This document shows positions 18,877 through 27,414 of a DNA stretch of 48,532 nt, piece after piece. A model generated the notes under the pieces. That model made no database searches, was not told the DNA's origin, and saw only the letters and a list, made by a program, of their open reading frames with translations. The DNA is from an uncultured Bacteroidales bacterium (GTDB taxonomy: Bacteria; Bacteroidota; Bacteroidia; Bacteroidales; UBA932). Position numbers and translations under genes: made by a program. The DNA is taken from NCBI GenBank assembly GCA_944326265.1, contig CALVDE010000020.1, positions 1-48,532 of the forward strand, given 5' to 3'. Every line of letters begins with the position of its first letter. The stretch's first letter is position 1.

Positions 18877-20747
18877 TTGTCTTTAGTAGGTGGAACGTAG
18901 TCAGGACTGGCTGGGACCTTGTGCAGCAGGCTGGCGGCCGTCATCCGGTCCTCCAGATACTGTCTGGTCGGAGAAATGCTGCCGTTGAGATATTTCTCCA
19001 CCATAAGCGAGGCGACAGGGGCTGCCCAGGTGGCTCCGAAACCGGCGTTCTCGATGTATACGGCAATGGCTATCCTGGGGTTCTCCCTCGGGGCGAAGCA
19101 GACGAAGACAGCGTGCTCGTCACCGTGCGGATTCTCAGCCGTACCTGTCTTTCCGCAGATGTCCAGTCCCTCGACAGCAGCCACCCTGGCAGTGGCTCCC
19201 GAGCCTGCCGGAGCATTGACGGCCTGATACATCCCCTCTATGACGCTCTCGAAATATACGGTGTCAACCATGGTGTAGTGCTTTTCGCGGTATCTGGAAT
19301 CCAGGGAGTCTATGCCGTGTTCCTTGACTATATGGGGTATGCGGTACCAGCCTCTGTTGGCTATTGTGGCCGCCAGGTTGGCCAGGTGGAGCGGAGTGCA
19401 TCCCAGTTCGCCCTGCCCGATGGACAGGGATATTACGGAGAGGGCTTTCCATCCGTTCTTGCCGTAGATCCTGTCGTAGGTGTCGGATGAAGGTACGAAT
19501 CCAGCTGTCTCCGACGGAAAGTCTGAGCCCAGTCTGGTTCCGAATCCGAAACTGCGGACGTAGTCGCGCCAGTGGTCGAAAGCCTCGGCCGTGGAGGCGT
19601 ACTGCGGATTCTCCAGAAGGTTCCGGAACAGATAGCAGAAGTAGGCGTTGCAGGAGGCCATGATGGCTTCGGTGAAATTCACAGGAGATTTGTGGTGGTG
19701 ACACCCCACATGTATTCCGGGGGCAGAGAATCCGTCGTGGCAGGGAAATTCCGTGCCGGTGGTGACGGTCCCCTCCTGGAGCCCGATGAGCGCGTTGACC
19801 AGCTTGAACACTGAACCCGGCGGCTGGGGCGACATCACGGCGCGGTTGAACATAGGGGTGAACGGATCCGCAGCGATGCGGCTGTAGTGCTTGTTTATCT
19901 CTCCCAGAACCGAGACATCTATGCCCGGGGACGATATCATCGACAGAATTTCTCCGGAGGAAGGCTCTATGGCGATGACCGATCCGACTTTGTTCCGCAT
20001 CAGTTTCTCTCCGTAATTCTGCAGTTCCGCATCAATGGTGGACACCACGTCTTTTCCCGGAACTGCCGGCTTGTCGAACTCTCCGTCACGGTAGGATGCC
20101 TGAATCCGGTTGCTTGCATCGCGGAGGAAGATGCTGTAGCCTTTCTCGCCCTTGAGCATGGACTCGCAGGTCTGTTCGATGCCGGTCCTTCCGGTGTAGT
20201 CCCCTGGAGAATAATCCGGATGCCGGTCGAGAAATTCCCGGTCAACTTCGGTGACATATCCCAGCAGATTGCCTCCGGCATTGTAGGGGTACATCCTGGT
20301 GGTGCGCGGTACTCCCCTGAATTCCGGGAATTTGTGCGCTGCGTCGATGAACCGGCTGTACTGCTCCTGGGATACCTGGCTGATGAATGTCACTGTACGG
20401 TATCCTATCCTGGTACGGTACCTGCGGTATTCTTCAAAGCGTTGCCTTACGTCCTCGATGCTGAGCCCGAATATGCTGCACAGTGCGGCAGTGTCGAAGT
20501 CCCGGACGTAGTGCGGAGTGACCAGGATGTCGTAAGTGTTCTTGTTGCCGACCAGTACCTTGCCGTTGCGGTCCAGTATAAGTCCTCTGGCAGGATAGCG
20601 GGTCTGATAGAAGAGCGCGTTGTTCTGTGCGCTGATCTTGAAACTGTTGTCCATCAGCTGAAGACGGAACAGCTGGGCTGCCAGAATCAGGAATGCTGCG
20701 GCCAGTCCGGCGATGAGGTAAATGTATCTGCGTCTCTCGGAGTCCAT
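18873..20747 (-). CDS. mrdA: Penicillin-binding protein 2 (class B transpeptidase)
   Basis: Elongation-specific peptidoglycan transpeptidase, 624 residues. One N-terminal membrane anchor (YLIAGLAAAFLILAAQLF), a dimerisation/pedestal region with RGLILDRNGKVL, and a C-terminal transpeptidase domain with all three motifs: Ser312-V-F-Lys315, Ser365-C-Asn367, and Lys533-TGT. The mid-part YPYNAGGNLLGYVTEV and GRTGIEQTCESMLKG is characteristic of PBP2. It begins one base after mreD and overlaps rodA, its catalytic partner. Confidence 0.96.
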   Translation of the reverse strand: MDSERRRYIYLIAGLAAAFLILAAQLFRLQLMDNSFKISAQNNALFYQTRYPARGLILDRNGKVLVGNKNTYDILVTPHYVRDFDTAALCSIFGLSIEDVRQRFEEYRRYRTRIGYRTVTFISQVSQEQYSRFIDAAHKFPEFRGVPRTTRMYPYNAGGNLLGYVTEVDREFLDRHPDYSPGDYTGRTGIEQTCESMLKGEKGYSIFLRDASNRIQASYRDGEFDKPAVPGKDVVSTIDAELQNYGEKLMRNKVGSVIAIEPSSGEILSMISSPGIDVSVLGEINKHYSRIAADPFTPMFNRAVMSPQPPGSVFKLVNALIGLQEGTVTTGTEFPCHDGFSAPGIHVGCHHHKSPVNFTEAIMASCNAYFCYLFRNLLENPQYASTAEAFDHWRDYVRSFGFGTRLGSDFPSETAGFVPSSDTYDRIYGKNGWKALSVISLSIGQGELGCTPLHLANLAATIANRGWYRIPHIVKEHGIDSLDSRYREKHYTMVDTVYFESVIEGMYQAVNAPAGSGATARVAAVEGLDICGKTGTAENPHGDEHAVFVCFAPRENPRIAIAVYIENAGFGATWAAPVASLMVEKYLNGSISPTRQYLEDRMTAASLLHKVPASPDYVPPTKDK

Positions 20748-20748
20748 G

Positions 20749-21264
20749 TCATTTTCTCCTGTTGTCGATGCTTACGGCAAAGAGGGCTGCCATTACGGCG
20801 GTATTTACGGCGAGAGACGCTGTCAGGCGCAGGAAGAACATGCCTGCGGGCCTGAATCCGGCGTTGTCGACCAGGATATAGACGGTCAGGTAGACGAGTA
20901 TGAGCGGAACAGAATATAGAATGAACCGCCGTATGCCTATGCTTTCCATCTGGATGTGTCCGTCCTTCGAGGATGCGTCTTTGGGAACGGTCACCGCGAG
21001 CATCCCTTTCCGGCAAAGGGCCGCGGCAGTGAGTGCTGACGAGGTGAGTCCCGGAATACCGTTGCCCAGTATGTCCACTACGAGTCCGATGGCGAAGGCT
21101 GTCAGCATGGCCGGGACAGTCCCGAGCCTGTAGGGAAGCATCAGGATTATGAACAGAAACAGGGCAATATCCACGTAGACGCTGAGGTTGACGTAGTTGT
21201 CCAGGGCTCCCTGCGCTATGATCAGCAGAGCTCCGATGACGGTGTATTTCAGACCTGTCTTCAT
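20749..21264 (-). CDS. mreD: Rod-shape membrane protein MreD
   Basis: A 171-residue hydrophobic protein with five or six membrane segments, in the MreD position of the elongasome operon. It links MreC to MreB and the PBP2/RodA pair. Sequence conservation of MreD is low everywhere, so the call rests on size, hydrophobicity and order. I take ATG at 21264, which shares one base with the mreC stop (TGATG); a GTG three bases earlier is possible. Confidence 0.88.
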   Translation of the reverse strand: MKTGLKYTVIGALLIIAQGALDNYVNLSVYVDIALFLFIILMLPYRLGTVPAMLTAFAIGLVVDILGNGIPGLTSSALTAAALCRKGMLAVTVPKDASSKDGHIQMESIGIRRFILYSVPLILVYLTVYILVDNAGFRPAGMFFLRLTASLAVNTAVMAALFAVSIDNRRK

Positions 21265-22106
21265 CACAGTGCTCCTCCTTTTACACCCTCTGCTCCGTCG
21301 AGTAGGGCATTCAGCTCATCTATGTCCTTTCTGACAGCGACATAGACGTGCCTCAGTCTGGAAAAATCCTCGAACATGGTGACAGTCAGTCCGTAATTGA
21401 CTCCGTCGCGTACTTCCCTGGCCGTGACAGTACCCACCGGTATGCCGGACGGGTATATGATGGAGTATCCGCTCGAAATGACAGTGTCTCCGTCACTGAC
21501 TTCTGTGTGGACGGGTATGTCGCGGAGGGTGATTTCCCTGGATGAGCCGCCTTCCCACTGCAGTACCCCGAAAGTACCGCTGCTCCGGAGGACCGCACTG
21601 GCCATGTTGTCCGTGTCCAGCAGGGACGAGACCTTGGAGTATTTCTCGCCCGCGCTTTCTACGTAGCCGATGATGCCCCTGTCAGTGATGACTCCCATGT
21701 CCTCTGTGACTCCGTCCCTCCGCCCCCGGTTGATTATGATGACATTGTGGGTGCGGTCGGTGCTGTTGGACACTACTGCGGCCGGGATGTACCGGAACAG
21801 GGAGCTGTCCCGGTACAGTGTGTCGGGGAGTTCCATTCTGGCAAGGGCCTCTCTGAGACGGTCGTTCTCAGTGCGCAGGGATACATTCTCTTCCGCGAGC
21901 CTGCGGTTGACCTTTCCCAGGGAGAAATACCGCAGTACATTGCCTGTAGCTCCCGTTACGGTGTTGACGGCGGCGGAGATCCTGCTCATCATCTCTGAGT
22001 GCTGGACAATACTGTTGTGCGAGACCATTGTCAGGGATATGGTCTCCAGTATGATGAACGCGGTCAGATTGACCAGGAAGAGTATGTAGGGTTTCCGGCT
22101 GCTCAT
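21264..22106 (-). CDS. mreC: Rod-shape periplasmic scaffold MreC
   Basis: A 280-residue bitopic protein: one N-terminal membrane helix (YILFLVNLTAFIILETISL), a coiled coil (about 65-95, VNRRLAEENVSLRTENDRLREAL split over the helix), then the beta-rich MreC domain with RDGVTEDMGVI and SSLLDTDNMASAVLRSSG. It activates PBP2/RodA from the periplasmic side. The gene begins immediately after the mreB stop. Confidence 0.94.
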   Translation of the reverse strand: MSSRKPYILFLVNLTAFIILETISLTMVSHNSIVQHSEMMSRISAAVNTVTGATGNVLRYFSLGKVNRRLAEENVSLRTENDRLREALARMELPDTLYRDSSLFRYIPAAVVSNSTDRTHNVIIINRGRRDGVTEDMGVITDRGIIGYVESAGEKYSKVSSLLDTDNMASAVLRSSGTFGVLQWEGGSSREITLRDIPVHTEVSDGDTVISSGYSIIYPSGIPVGTVTAREVRDGVNYGLTVTMFEDFSRLRHVYVAVRKDIDELNALLDGAEGVKGGAL

Positions 22107-23126
22107 TTATCTCATGAGGAACGGATACTGGGAAGGACTCCTCAATGCTATGCTGGTTCCCCTGGCGACAGCCCTGAGGGGATCCTCGGCGACGTGGAAG
22201 GGGATGTTGATCTTGTCGAAGAGTCTCTTGTCAAGACCTCTGAGCAAGGCGCCTCCGCCTGTTAGGAAAATACCCCGCTCGACGATGTCCTGATACAGCT
22301 CGGGAGGTGTCTGCTCCAGTACCTGAAGCACGGCCGCCTCAATCTTGGCTATGGACTTGTCAAGGCAGTGGGCCACCTCCTGGCTGGTGACGGCTATCTC
22401 CACCGGATGGGCCGTCATGAGGTTGGGACCTCTTACGATAAAGGGATCCGGGGTGTTCTCAAGCTCGGGTATCGCTGCTCCGATGCGTATCTTGATCTCT
22501 TCGGATGTTATCTCTCCCACCTTGATGTTGTGCTGCTGGCGCATGTACTGCTGGATGTCGGACGTGAACACATCGCCCGCTACCCTTATGGACTGGCTTG
22601 TCACTATGCCGCCGAGGGATATCACGGCTATCTCCGTGGTGCCGCCTCCTATGTCCACGACCATGTTGCCTGTCGGAGCATTGACATCCAGGCCGATACC
22701 CATGGCCGCAGCCATAGGCTCGAAGATCATGTAGATGTCTCTGGCACCGGCATGTTCGGCAGAGTCACGCACGGCCCTTATCTCCACTTCGGTGCTGCCT
22801 TTGGGGATGCAGATCACCATCTTGAGGTTGGGGGTGAAGAACGACCGCTTGTAGTTGATCATCTTGACGAAACCCCTGATCATCTGTTCTGCGGCGTTGA
22901 AGTCGGCGATCACTCCGTCGCGGAGAGGCCTTACGGTCTTGATGTTGGGGTGAGTCTTCTCATACATCAGCTTCGCTTTCTGGCCCACGGCTATGGATTT
23001 GCCGGTGGTCTGATCGAATGCTATCACGGACGGTTCGTCCACTACGACCTTGTTGTCCACCAGTATGACCGTGTTGGCCGTACCGAGGTCCATGGCCAGT
23101 TCTTGTGTGAGGAAAGAAAATCCCAT
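22107..23126 (-). CDS. mreB: Rod-shape actin homologue MreB
   Basis: Bacterial actin of 339 residues that organises side-wall synthesis under the inner membrane. Phosphate loop motifs are present: AMDLGTANTVILV near the N-terminus, VVDIGGGTTEIAVISLGG in the middle, and LTGGGALLRGLD near the C-terminus. It is the first shape gene of the cluster; 30 bases separate it from purH, so transcription from the purH promoter is likely. Confidence 0.97.
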   Translation of the reverse strand: MGFSFLTQELAMDLGTANTVILVDNKVVVDEPSVIAFDQTTGKSIAVGQKAKLMYEKTHPNIKTVRPLRDGVIADFNAAEQMIRGFVKMINYKRSFFTPNLKMVICIPKGSTEVEIRAVRDSAEHAGARDIYMIFEPMAAAMGIGLDVNAPTGNMVVDIGGGTTEIAVISLGGIVTSQSIRVAGDVFTSDIQQYMRQQHNIKVGEITSEEIKIRIGAAIPELENTPDPFIVRGPNLMTAHPVEIAVTSQEVAHCLDKSIAKIEAAVLQVLEQTPPELYQDIVERGIFLTGGGALLRGLDKRLFDKINIPFHVAEDPLRAVARGTSIALRSPSQYPFLMR

Positions 23127-23156
23127 GTCTGTTGAAATTTGTTCCGGTTATAGATT

Positions 23157-24683
23157 CTAGTGCTTGAAATGTCTGTGTCCGGTCATCACCATTGCCATGC
23201 CGTGGGCATTGCAGTACTCCACGCTCTCATTGTCGCGGATCGAGCCGCCCGGGTGTATGACGGCCTTGATACCGGCCTTGTCGGCTATCTCCACGCAGTC
23301 GGCGAAGGGGAAGAATGCGTCCGAGGCCATGACGGCTCCCTCAAGGGAGAATCCGAAACTGCGGGCTTTCTCTATGGCCTGCCGTAGTGCATCCACCCTG
23401 GAGGTCTGGCCGATACCGCTGGCTATCAGGCGGTGATTCTTGGCCAGTACTATGGCGTTGGACTTGGAGTGCTTGACTATGATGTTGGCGAAGAGCATGT
23501 CGTCTATCTGCTCACGGGTAGGCTCTGTCTTGGTAACGGTCTTCAGGTCAGCGGGAGACTCCCTGAAGGTATCCCTGTCCTGAACGAGCACGCCGCCCAG
23601 CATGGAGCGGAACTTCACGGCAGAGGGACGGGCGGATGCGCTGCGCAGAATGATGCGGTTCTTCTTGCCCTCGAGGATATCCAGGGCCTCGGGCGAATAG
23701 TCCGGGGCGATGACCACCTCGAAGAATATCTTGTGCATCTCTTCGGCCGTGGCCTTGTCTATAGGACGGTTCGAGACGATGATGCCTCCGAATGCGGATA
23801 CGGGATCTGCCGCCAGGGCTGCGTTCCATGCATCCAGGACGGTGTCACCCTCGGCGCAGCCGCAGGCGTTGTTGTGCTTGATGACGGCCACTGCGGTGCG
23901 GTCGAAGTCCGATATGAGTTCCAGGGCCGCCTCGATGTCCAGCATGTTGTTGTAGGAAATCTCCTTGCCGTGCAGCTGCTCGGGGAGAGCGTTCTCCGGG
24001 CCGAAGAACATGGCTTTCTGGTGGGGGTTCTCTCCGTAGCGCAGATGAGTGGGACGGGTCTCGCTGGCGGTGAATGCGGGTATCTCCTCCCTGCGGTTGA
24101 AGTACTGGAAGATATGGGTGTCGTATCCGGAGCTCTTGAGGAATGCCTTGGCGGCGAAGCGGCGGCGGTCCTCAATGGTGGACACTCCTTTTTTCGTGCG
24201 CAGCAGTTCCAGCAGATCAGCGTATGAGTCCTTGCCGGGGACGATGATCACGTCGCGGAAATTTTTCGCGGCGGCTCTGATAAGGGATATGCCTCCGATG
24301 TCGATCTTCTCGATGATCTCTTCCTCAGAGGCGCCTTTGGCGACATATTCCTCGAAGGGGTAGAGGTCCACGATTACGAGGTCGATGCCGGGAATATCGT
24401 ATTTTTCCCGCTCGGCCAGGTCTTCGGCCTCCTCCCTGCGGTAGAGGATGCCTCCCATTACCTTCGGATGGAGGGTTTTTACACGTCCTCCGAAGATCGA
24501 GGGATATCCTGTTACGTCCTCGACGGCCGTAACAGGAATGTTATGTCCACTGAGAAAGGCCTGTGTACCTCCTGTGGACAATATTTCAACTCCGTTGGAT
24601 ATCAGCTCATTGGCTATATCCAGAATAAGGCTTTTGTCATACACTGAAATCAGTGCCCGCTGTATCTTTCTTTCGCTGTTCAT
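23157..24683 (-). CDS. purH: Bifunctional AICAR transformylase / IMP cyclohydrolase
   Basis: Catalyses the last two steps of purine nucleotide synthesis in the cytosol. 508 residues, normal for PurH. The N-terminal MGS-like cyclohydrolase domain (about 1-150) shows ISVYDKSLILDIANEL, STGGTQAFL and GGRVKTLHPKVMGGIL; the transformylase part shows LRYGENPHQKAMFF, the KHNNACGCAEGD motif and ASDAFFPFADCVE. It heads the mre operon, an order known in Bacteroidota, which couples purine supply to the growth cluster at the level of transcription. Confidence 0.97.
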   Translation of the reverse strand: MNSERKIQRALISVYDKSLILDIANELISNGVEILSTGGTQAFLSGHNIPVTAVEDVTGYPSIFGGRVKTLHPKVMGGILYRREEAEDLAEREKYDIPGIDLVIVDLYPFEEYVAKGASEEEIIEKIDIGGISLIRAAAKNFRDVIIVPGKDSYADLLELLRTKKGVSTIEDRRRFAAKAFLKSSGYDTHIFQYFNRREEIPAFTASETRPTHLRYGENPHQKAMFFGPENALPEQLHGKEISYNNMLDIEAALELISDFDRTAVAVIKHNNACGCAEGDTVLDAWNAALAADPVSAFGGIIVSNRPIDKATAEEMHKIFFEVVIAPDYSPEALDILEGKKNRIILRSASARPSAVKFRSMLGGVLVQDRDTFRESPADLKTVTKTEPTREQIDDMLFANIIVKHSKSNAIVLAKNHRLIASGIGQTSRVDALRQAIEKARSFGFSLEGAVMASDAFFPFADCVEIADKAGIKAVIHPGGSIRDNESVEYCNAHGMAMVMTGHRHFKH

Positions 24684-24730
24684 GATGGTGGATAACTTTT
24701 TTGTTATGCATGCCCCGGGGCAATCGCCGA

Positions 24731-24768
24731 CAAAATTAGTAATAAATAATTGGAATTTGCTACATTTG
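24731..24768. promoter_or_regulatory. Divergent -7 boxes for purH and ispD
   Basis: Minus strand: TAATTTTG at 24738-24731, 47 bases before the purH start. Plus strand: TACATTTG at 24761-24768, 23 bases before the ispD start. Both match TAnnTTTG exactly; neither has a convincing TTTG at -33. Confidence 0.4.
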
Positions 24769-24791
24769 GGGGGAAATATTTTCAGTCAAAT

Positions 24792-25472
24792 ATGAGAGAC
24801 AGATATGTCATAATCCCCGCTGGCGGAAACGGCAGCAGAATGGGCGGACCGGTGCCTAAGCAGATGCAGGATCTGTGCGGTGTCCCGGTGCTCCGCAGGA
24901 CACTGGAACTGTTCACCGGCCTGCCGTTCGGGGTCCGGGTGGTGATAGCGGTCAATATTGGGGTCAGGCCATTGTGGGTGGATTACTGCCGGCGTTCCGG
25001 CCTGATGCTGCGGTATGTGCTTACCAACGGCGGGATGACCAGGTTTCATTCGGTGCGCAAGGCTCTCGGTTTTGTGCCGGACGGTGCGTTGGTGGCCGTT
25101 CACGATGCCGTGCGGCCGCTTCTGCGCCGGGAGGATATAGTCAGATTCTATGAGGAGGGGGAGAAGTATCCGGCGGTTGTGCCAGCCGTGCCGGTTCCTG
25201 ACAGTGTGCGGAGGCTTTCGGGAGACGGTGTTTCCGTCCCTGTGGACAGGGAGGGGCTGTATCTGGTCCAGACACCTCAGGTATTCCACTCGGAAGTGCT
25301 GAAAAAGGCATATTCCGCAGCATATAATCCGGCTTTCACCGATGATGCGTCGGTGGTGGAAAGCTCCGGTGTTCCGCTGCATATCTGCTCCGGCAGCCGG
25401 CTCAATATAAAACTGACCAGGCCGGAAGACATGGAGCTGGCGGAGAGAATCATTGCGTCCGGTCTTGTCTGA
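24792..25472 (+). CDS. ispD: 2-C-methyl-D-erythritol 4-phosphate cytidylyltransferase
   Basis: Third enzyme of the MEP isoprenoid pathway: joins CTP and MEP to give CDP-ME. With the start at 24792 it has 226 residues and opens directly on the nucleotide-binding loop PAGGNGSRMGGPVPKQ. Other family marks: GGMTRFHSVRKAL, VHDAVRPLL, QTPQVFHSEVLKKAY and TDDASVVE. An in-frame ATG at 24750 was rejected because it overlaps the promoter box and adds an unrelated leader. It stands alone between divergent purH and convergent prmC. Confidence 0.95.
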   Translation: MRDRYVIIPAGGNGSRMGGPVPKQMQDLCGVPVLRRTLELFTGLPFGVRVVIAVNIGVRPLWVDYCRRSGLMLRYVLTNGGMTRFHSVRKALGFVPDGALVAVHDAVRPLLRREDIVRFYEEGEKYPAVVPAVPVPDSVRRLSGDGVSVPVDREGLYLVQTPQVFHSEVLKKAYSAAYNPAFTDDASVVESSGVPLHICSGSRLNIKLTRPEDMELAERIIASGLV

Positions 25473-25475
25473 GTA

Positions 25476-25487
25476 TCACTTCGGTGA
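25476..25487. terminator. Mini stem-loop in the ispD/prmC convergent gap
   Basis: TCAC-TTCG-GTGA: a four-pair stem with a stable TTCG tetraloop fills the 16-base space between the two stop codons. It is short and lacks a T-run, so a terminator role is only possible. Confidence 0.25.
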
Positions 25488-25488
25488 A

Positions 25489-26397
25489 TCAGAACCATTT
25501 CGTGCAGACTGCGAATCTGGGCTTGCCTCTGAAATCGTCCAGTATCTCCACGTCGCTGAATCCGGAGTTCTCAAGCAGGGCGCGGATCTGCTCTCCGTAG
25601 GATTCGTTGATCTCGAAATAGCATTTGCCGCCCATTTTCACGACAGATGAGGCCCATCCGGTGAGGGCCTTGTAGAACCGCAGAGGATCGCTGTCAGGTA
25701 CGAACAGGGCTTCGTCGGGCTCATAGTCCAGCACGTTGGGGGCCATGAAGTCTTTCTCGCTCTCGCATACGTAAGGCGGATTGGATACGAGGATGTCGAT
25801 GTCCTCCAGATTGGGCATTCCGTCTCCTCCTTTGCCTTCCGGAGGTCCTTCAAGTATGTCTGCCTGGAAGAATACCGGAGGCTCGGGCAGGGGCTGTCTG
25901 CCGGCCTCGTCCAGGAATATCTTCTGCCCGGCCGCGATTTCCAGCGCGTTGCTGTCTATGTCGAAGGCGAAGACCTCTGCTTTTGGAAAAGCGGCCGCCA
26001 GGGTATAGGCTATGCACCCGCTGCCTGTGCCGGCATCCAGGATCTTGAGCTCCTGATATCCGGATTTTCTCCATTCGGATATAATTATGCGGCAGAGTTG
26101 ATCCGTCTCGGGCCTGGGTATGAGGACGTGCTCATTGACATGGAACGTGTGGCCGGCGAAAGTCTCTTCTCCGATGACATACTGCACCGGCCTGCCGTCG
26201 GAGAGTTCGTCCAGCGCATTCTGGAGCCGGGACAGATCAGGCTTGGGGATAATGACACCCGGTTCCACGGAATACTCATATTCAGAAAGGCCCATAAAGT
26301 GTGACAGTATCCTGACGGAGACTGCTTTGGCCTCTCCGGGAGAGTAGATGCCGGACAGGGCTTCAGTGGCTTTGGTTACAAATTCCTTTCTGGTCAT
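25489..26397 (-). CDS. prmC: Peptide chain release factor glutamine methyltransferase
   Basis: Methylates the Gln of the GGQ motif in release factors RF1 and RF2. 302 residues. SAM-binding motif I is LDAGTGSGCIAYTLA, the catalytic NPPY is at 206-209 (VSNPPYV), and the N-terminal helical domain ends in the conserved PVQYVIGEETFAGHTFHV and LIPRPETD. An insert of about 30 residues rich in Pro and Gly (LPEPPVFFQADILEGPPEG) sits between motifs. It follows ddl by ten bases. Confidence 0.94.
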   Translation of the reverse strand: MTRKEFVTKATEALSGIYSPGEAKAVSVRILSHFMGLSEYEYSVEPGVIIPKPDLSRLQNALDELSDGRPVQYVIGEETFAGHTFHVNEHVLIPRPETDQLCRIIISEWRKSGYQELKILDAGTGSGCIAYTLAAAFPKAEVFAFDIDSNALEIAAGQKIFLDEAGRQPLPEPPVFFQADILEGPPEGKGGDGMPNLEDIDILVSNPPYVCESEKDFMAPNVLDYEPDEALFVPDSDPLRFYKALTGWASSVVKMGGKCYFEINESYGEQIRALLENSGFSDVEILDDFRGKPRFAVCTKWF

Positions 26398-26407
26398 GGC
26401 GGCAGTC

Positions 26408-27412
26408 TCAGTTCCCGTCTATGACGGCGGTGAGGAAATCCTCCATTGTCATTCCGGCCTTGCGGACCATCTGCGGCACCAGGCTTGCCTCCGTCATTCC
26501 GGGGTTGGGGTTGATCTCCAGCAGGAACGGCTTTCCGTCCCGGCTGAGGATGAAGTCCATGCGTACCAGACCGGAGCATCCCAGTCTGCGGAATATTCTC
26601 ACGGCCTCGTCCTGTATCAGTGCCCTTTCCTCTTCCGTGACAGGGGCGGGGCAGATCTCCCTGCTGGCACCCATGTACTTGGCTTCGTAGTCGAAGAACT
26701 CGTGTCCGGCCTCGGGTATTATCTCGATGAGGGGAAGTGCGTGCACGCCCTTGCTGTCGGAGTACACTCCGCAGTCTATTTCCCTGCCTTCCACAGCCTT
26801 CTCGATTATGAGCGTCTCTCCTTCATGGAAAGCTGCCCGGACAGCATCTTCAAGGCCGTCGGCGGATTTGACCTTTGTCACTCCGAAGCTGGAGCCTCCG
26901 TCCGAGGGCTTGACGAATACCGGTAATCCCAGGCGGCTGACGATTTCTCCGGCATCCCATGAGTCGCCCCGTCTGAGCATTATGTCGTCAGCAAGAAATA
27001 CTCCGCTGTCACGCAGATAGGTCTTGCAGGCGTATTTGTCGAATGAGATGGCCGCGCACAGTGAGCCGCATCCGGTGAACGGTATGCCTGTCAGCTCGAA
27101 GTACGCCTGGAGCCTGCCGTTCTCGCCTGGGTCGCCGTGGATTATGATGAAGGCCGTGTCAAAATGCACCCGCTTGCCGCCGATGATGCAGGAAAAGTCA
27201 TTCCGGTCGACGGGCCACCGTTCTGTGCCGCCGTCCTGACCGTCCGTCACGACCCACCATCCTTCCCTGCACAGCATGACCTCATAGACGTTCCGGCCCG
27301 CGTTGCGGAGCCAGCGTGCCACGGACTTGCCGCTTTTTACCGAGATCTCCAGCTCGGAAGAGTATCCTCCGTACACTACGGCGATATTCTGCTTCTTGTT
27401 GACTGTATTCAT
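26408..27412 (-). CDS. ddl: D-alanine--D-alanine ligase
   Basis: ATP-grasp enzyme making the D-Ala-D-Ala dipeptide for peptidoglycan. 334 residues. N-terminal AVVYGGYSSELEISVKSG, the ATP loop KPSDGGSSFGVTKV, and the metal-binding end LLEINPNPGMTEASLVPQM; IHGDPGENGRLQAYFELTGIPFTGCG lies between. It begins two bases after the stop of the class A PBP gene, so two consecutive wall enzymes and prmC form one unit. Confidence 0.95.
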   Translation of the reverse strand: MNTVNKKQNIAVVYGGYSSELEISVKSGKSVARWLRNAGRNVYEVMLCREGWWVVTDGQDGGTERWPVDRNDFSCIIGGKRVHFDTAFIIIHGDPGENGRLQAYFELTGIPFTGCGSLCAAISFDKYACKTYLRDSGVFLADDIMLRRGDSWDAGEIVSRLGLPVFVKPSDGGSSFGVTKVKSADGLEDAVRAAFHEGETLIIEKAVEGREIDCGVYSDSKGVHALPLIEIIPEAGHEFFDYEAKYMGASREICPAPVTEEERALIQDEAVRIFRRLGCSGLVRMDFILSRDGKPFLLEINPNPGMTEASLVPQMVRKAGMTMEDFLTAVIDGN

Positions 27413-27414
27413 GA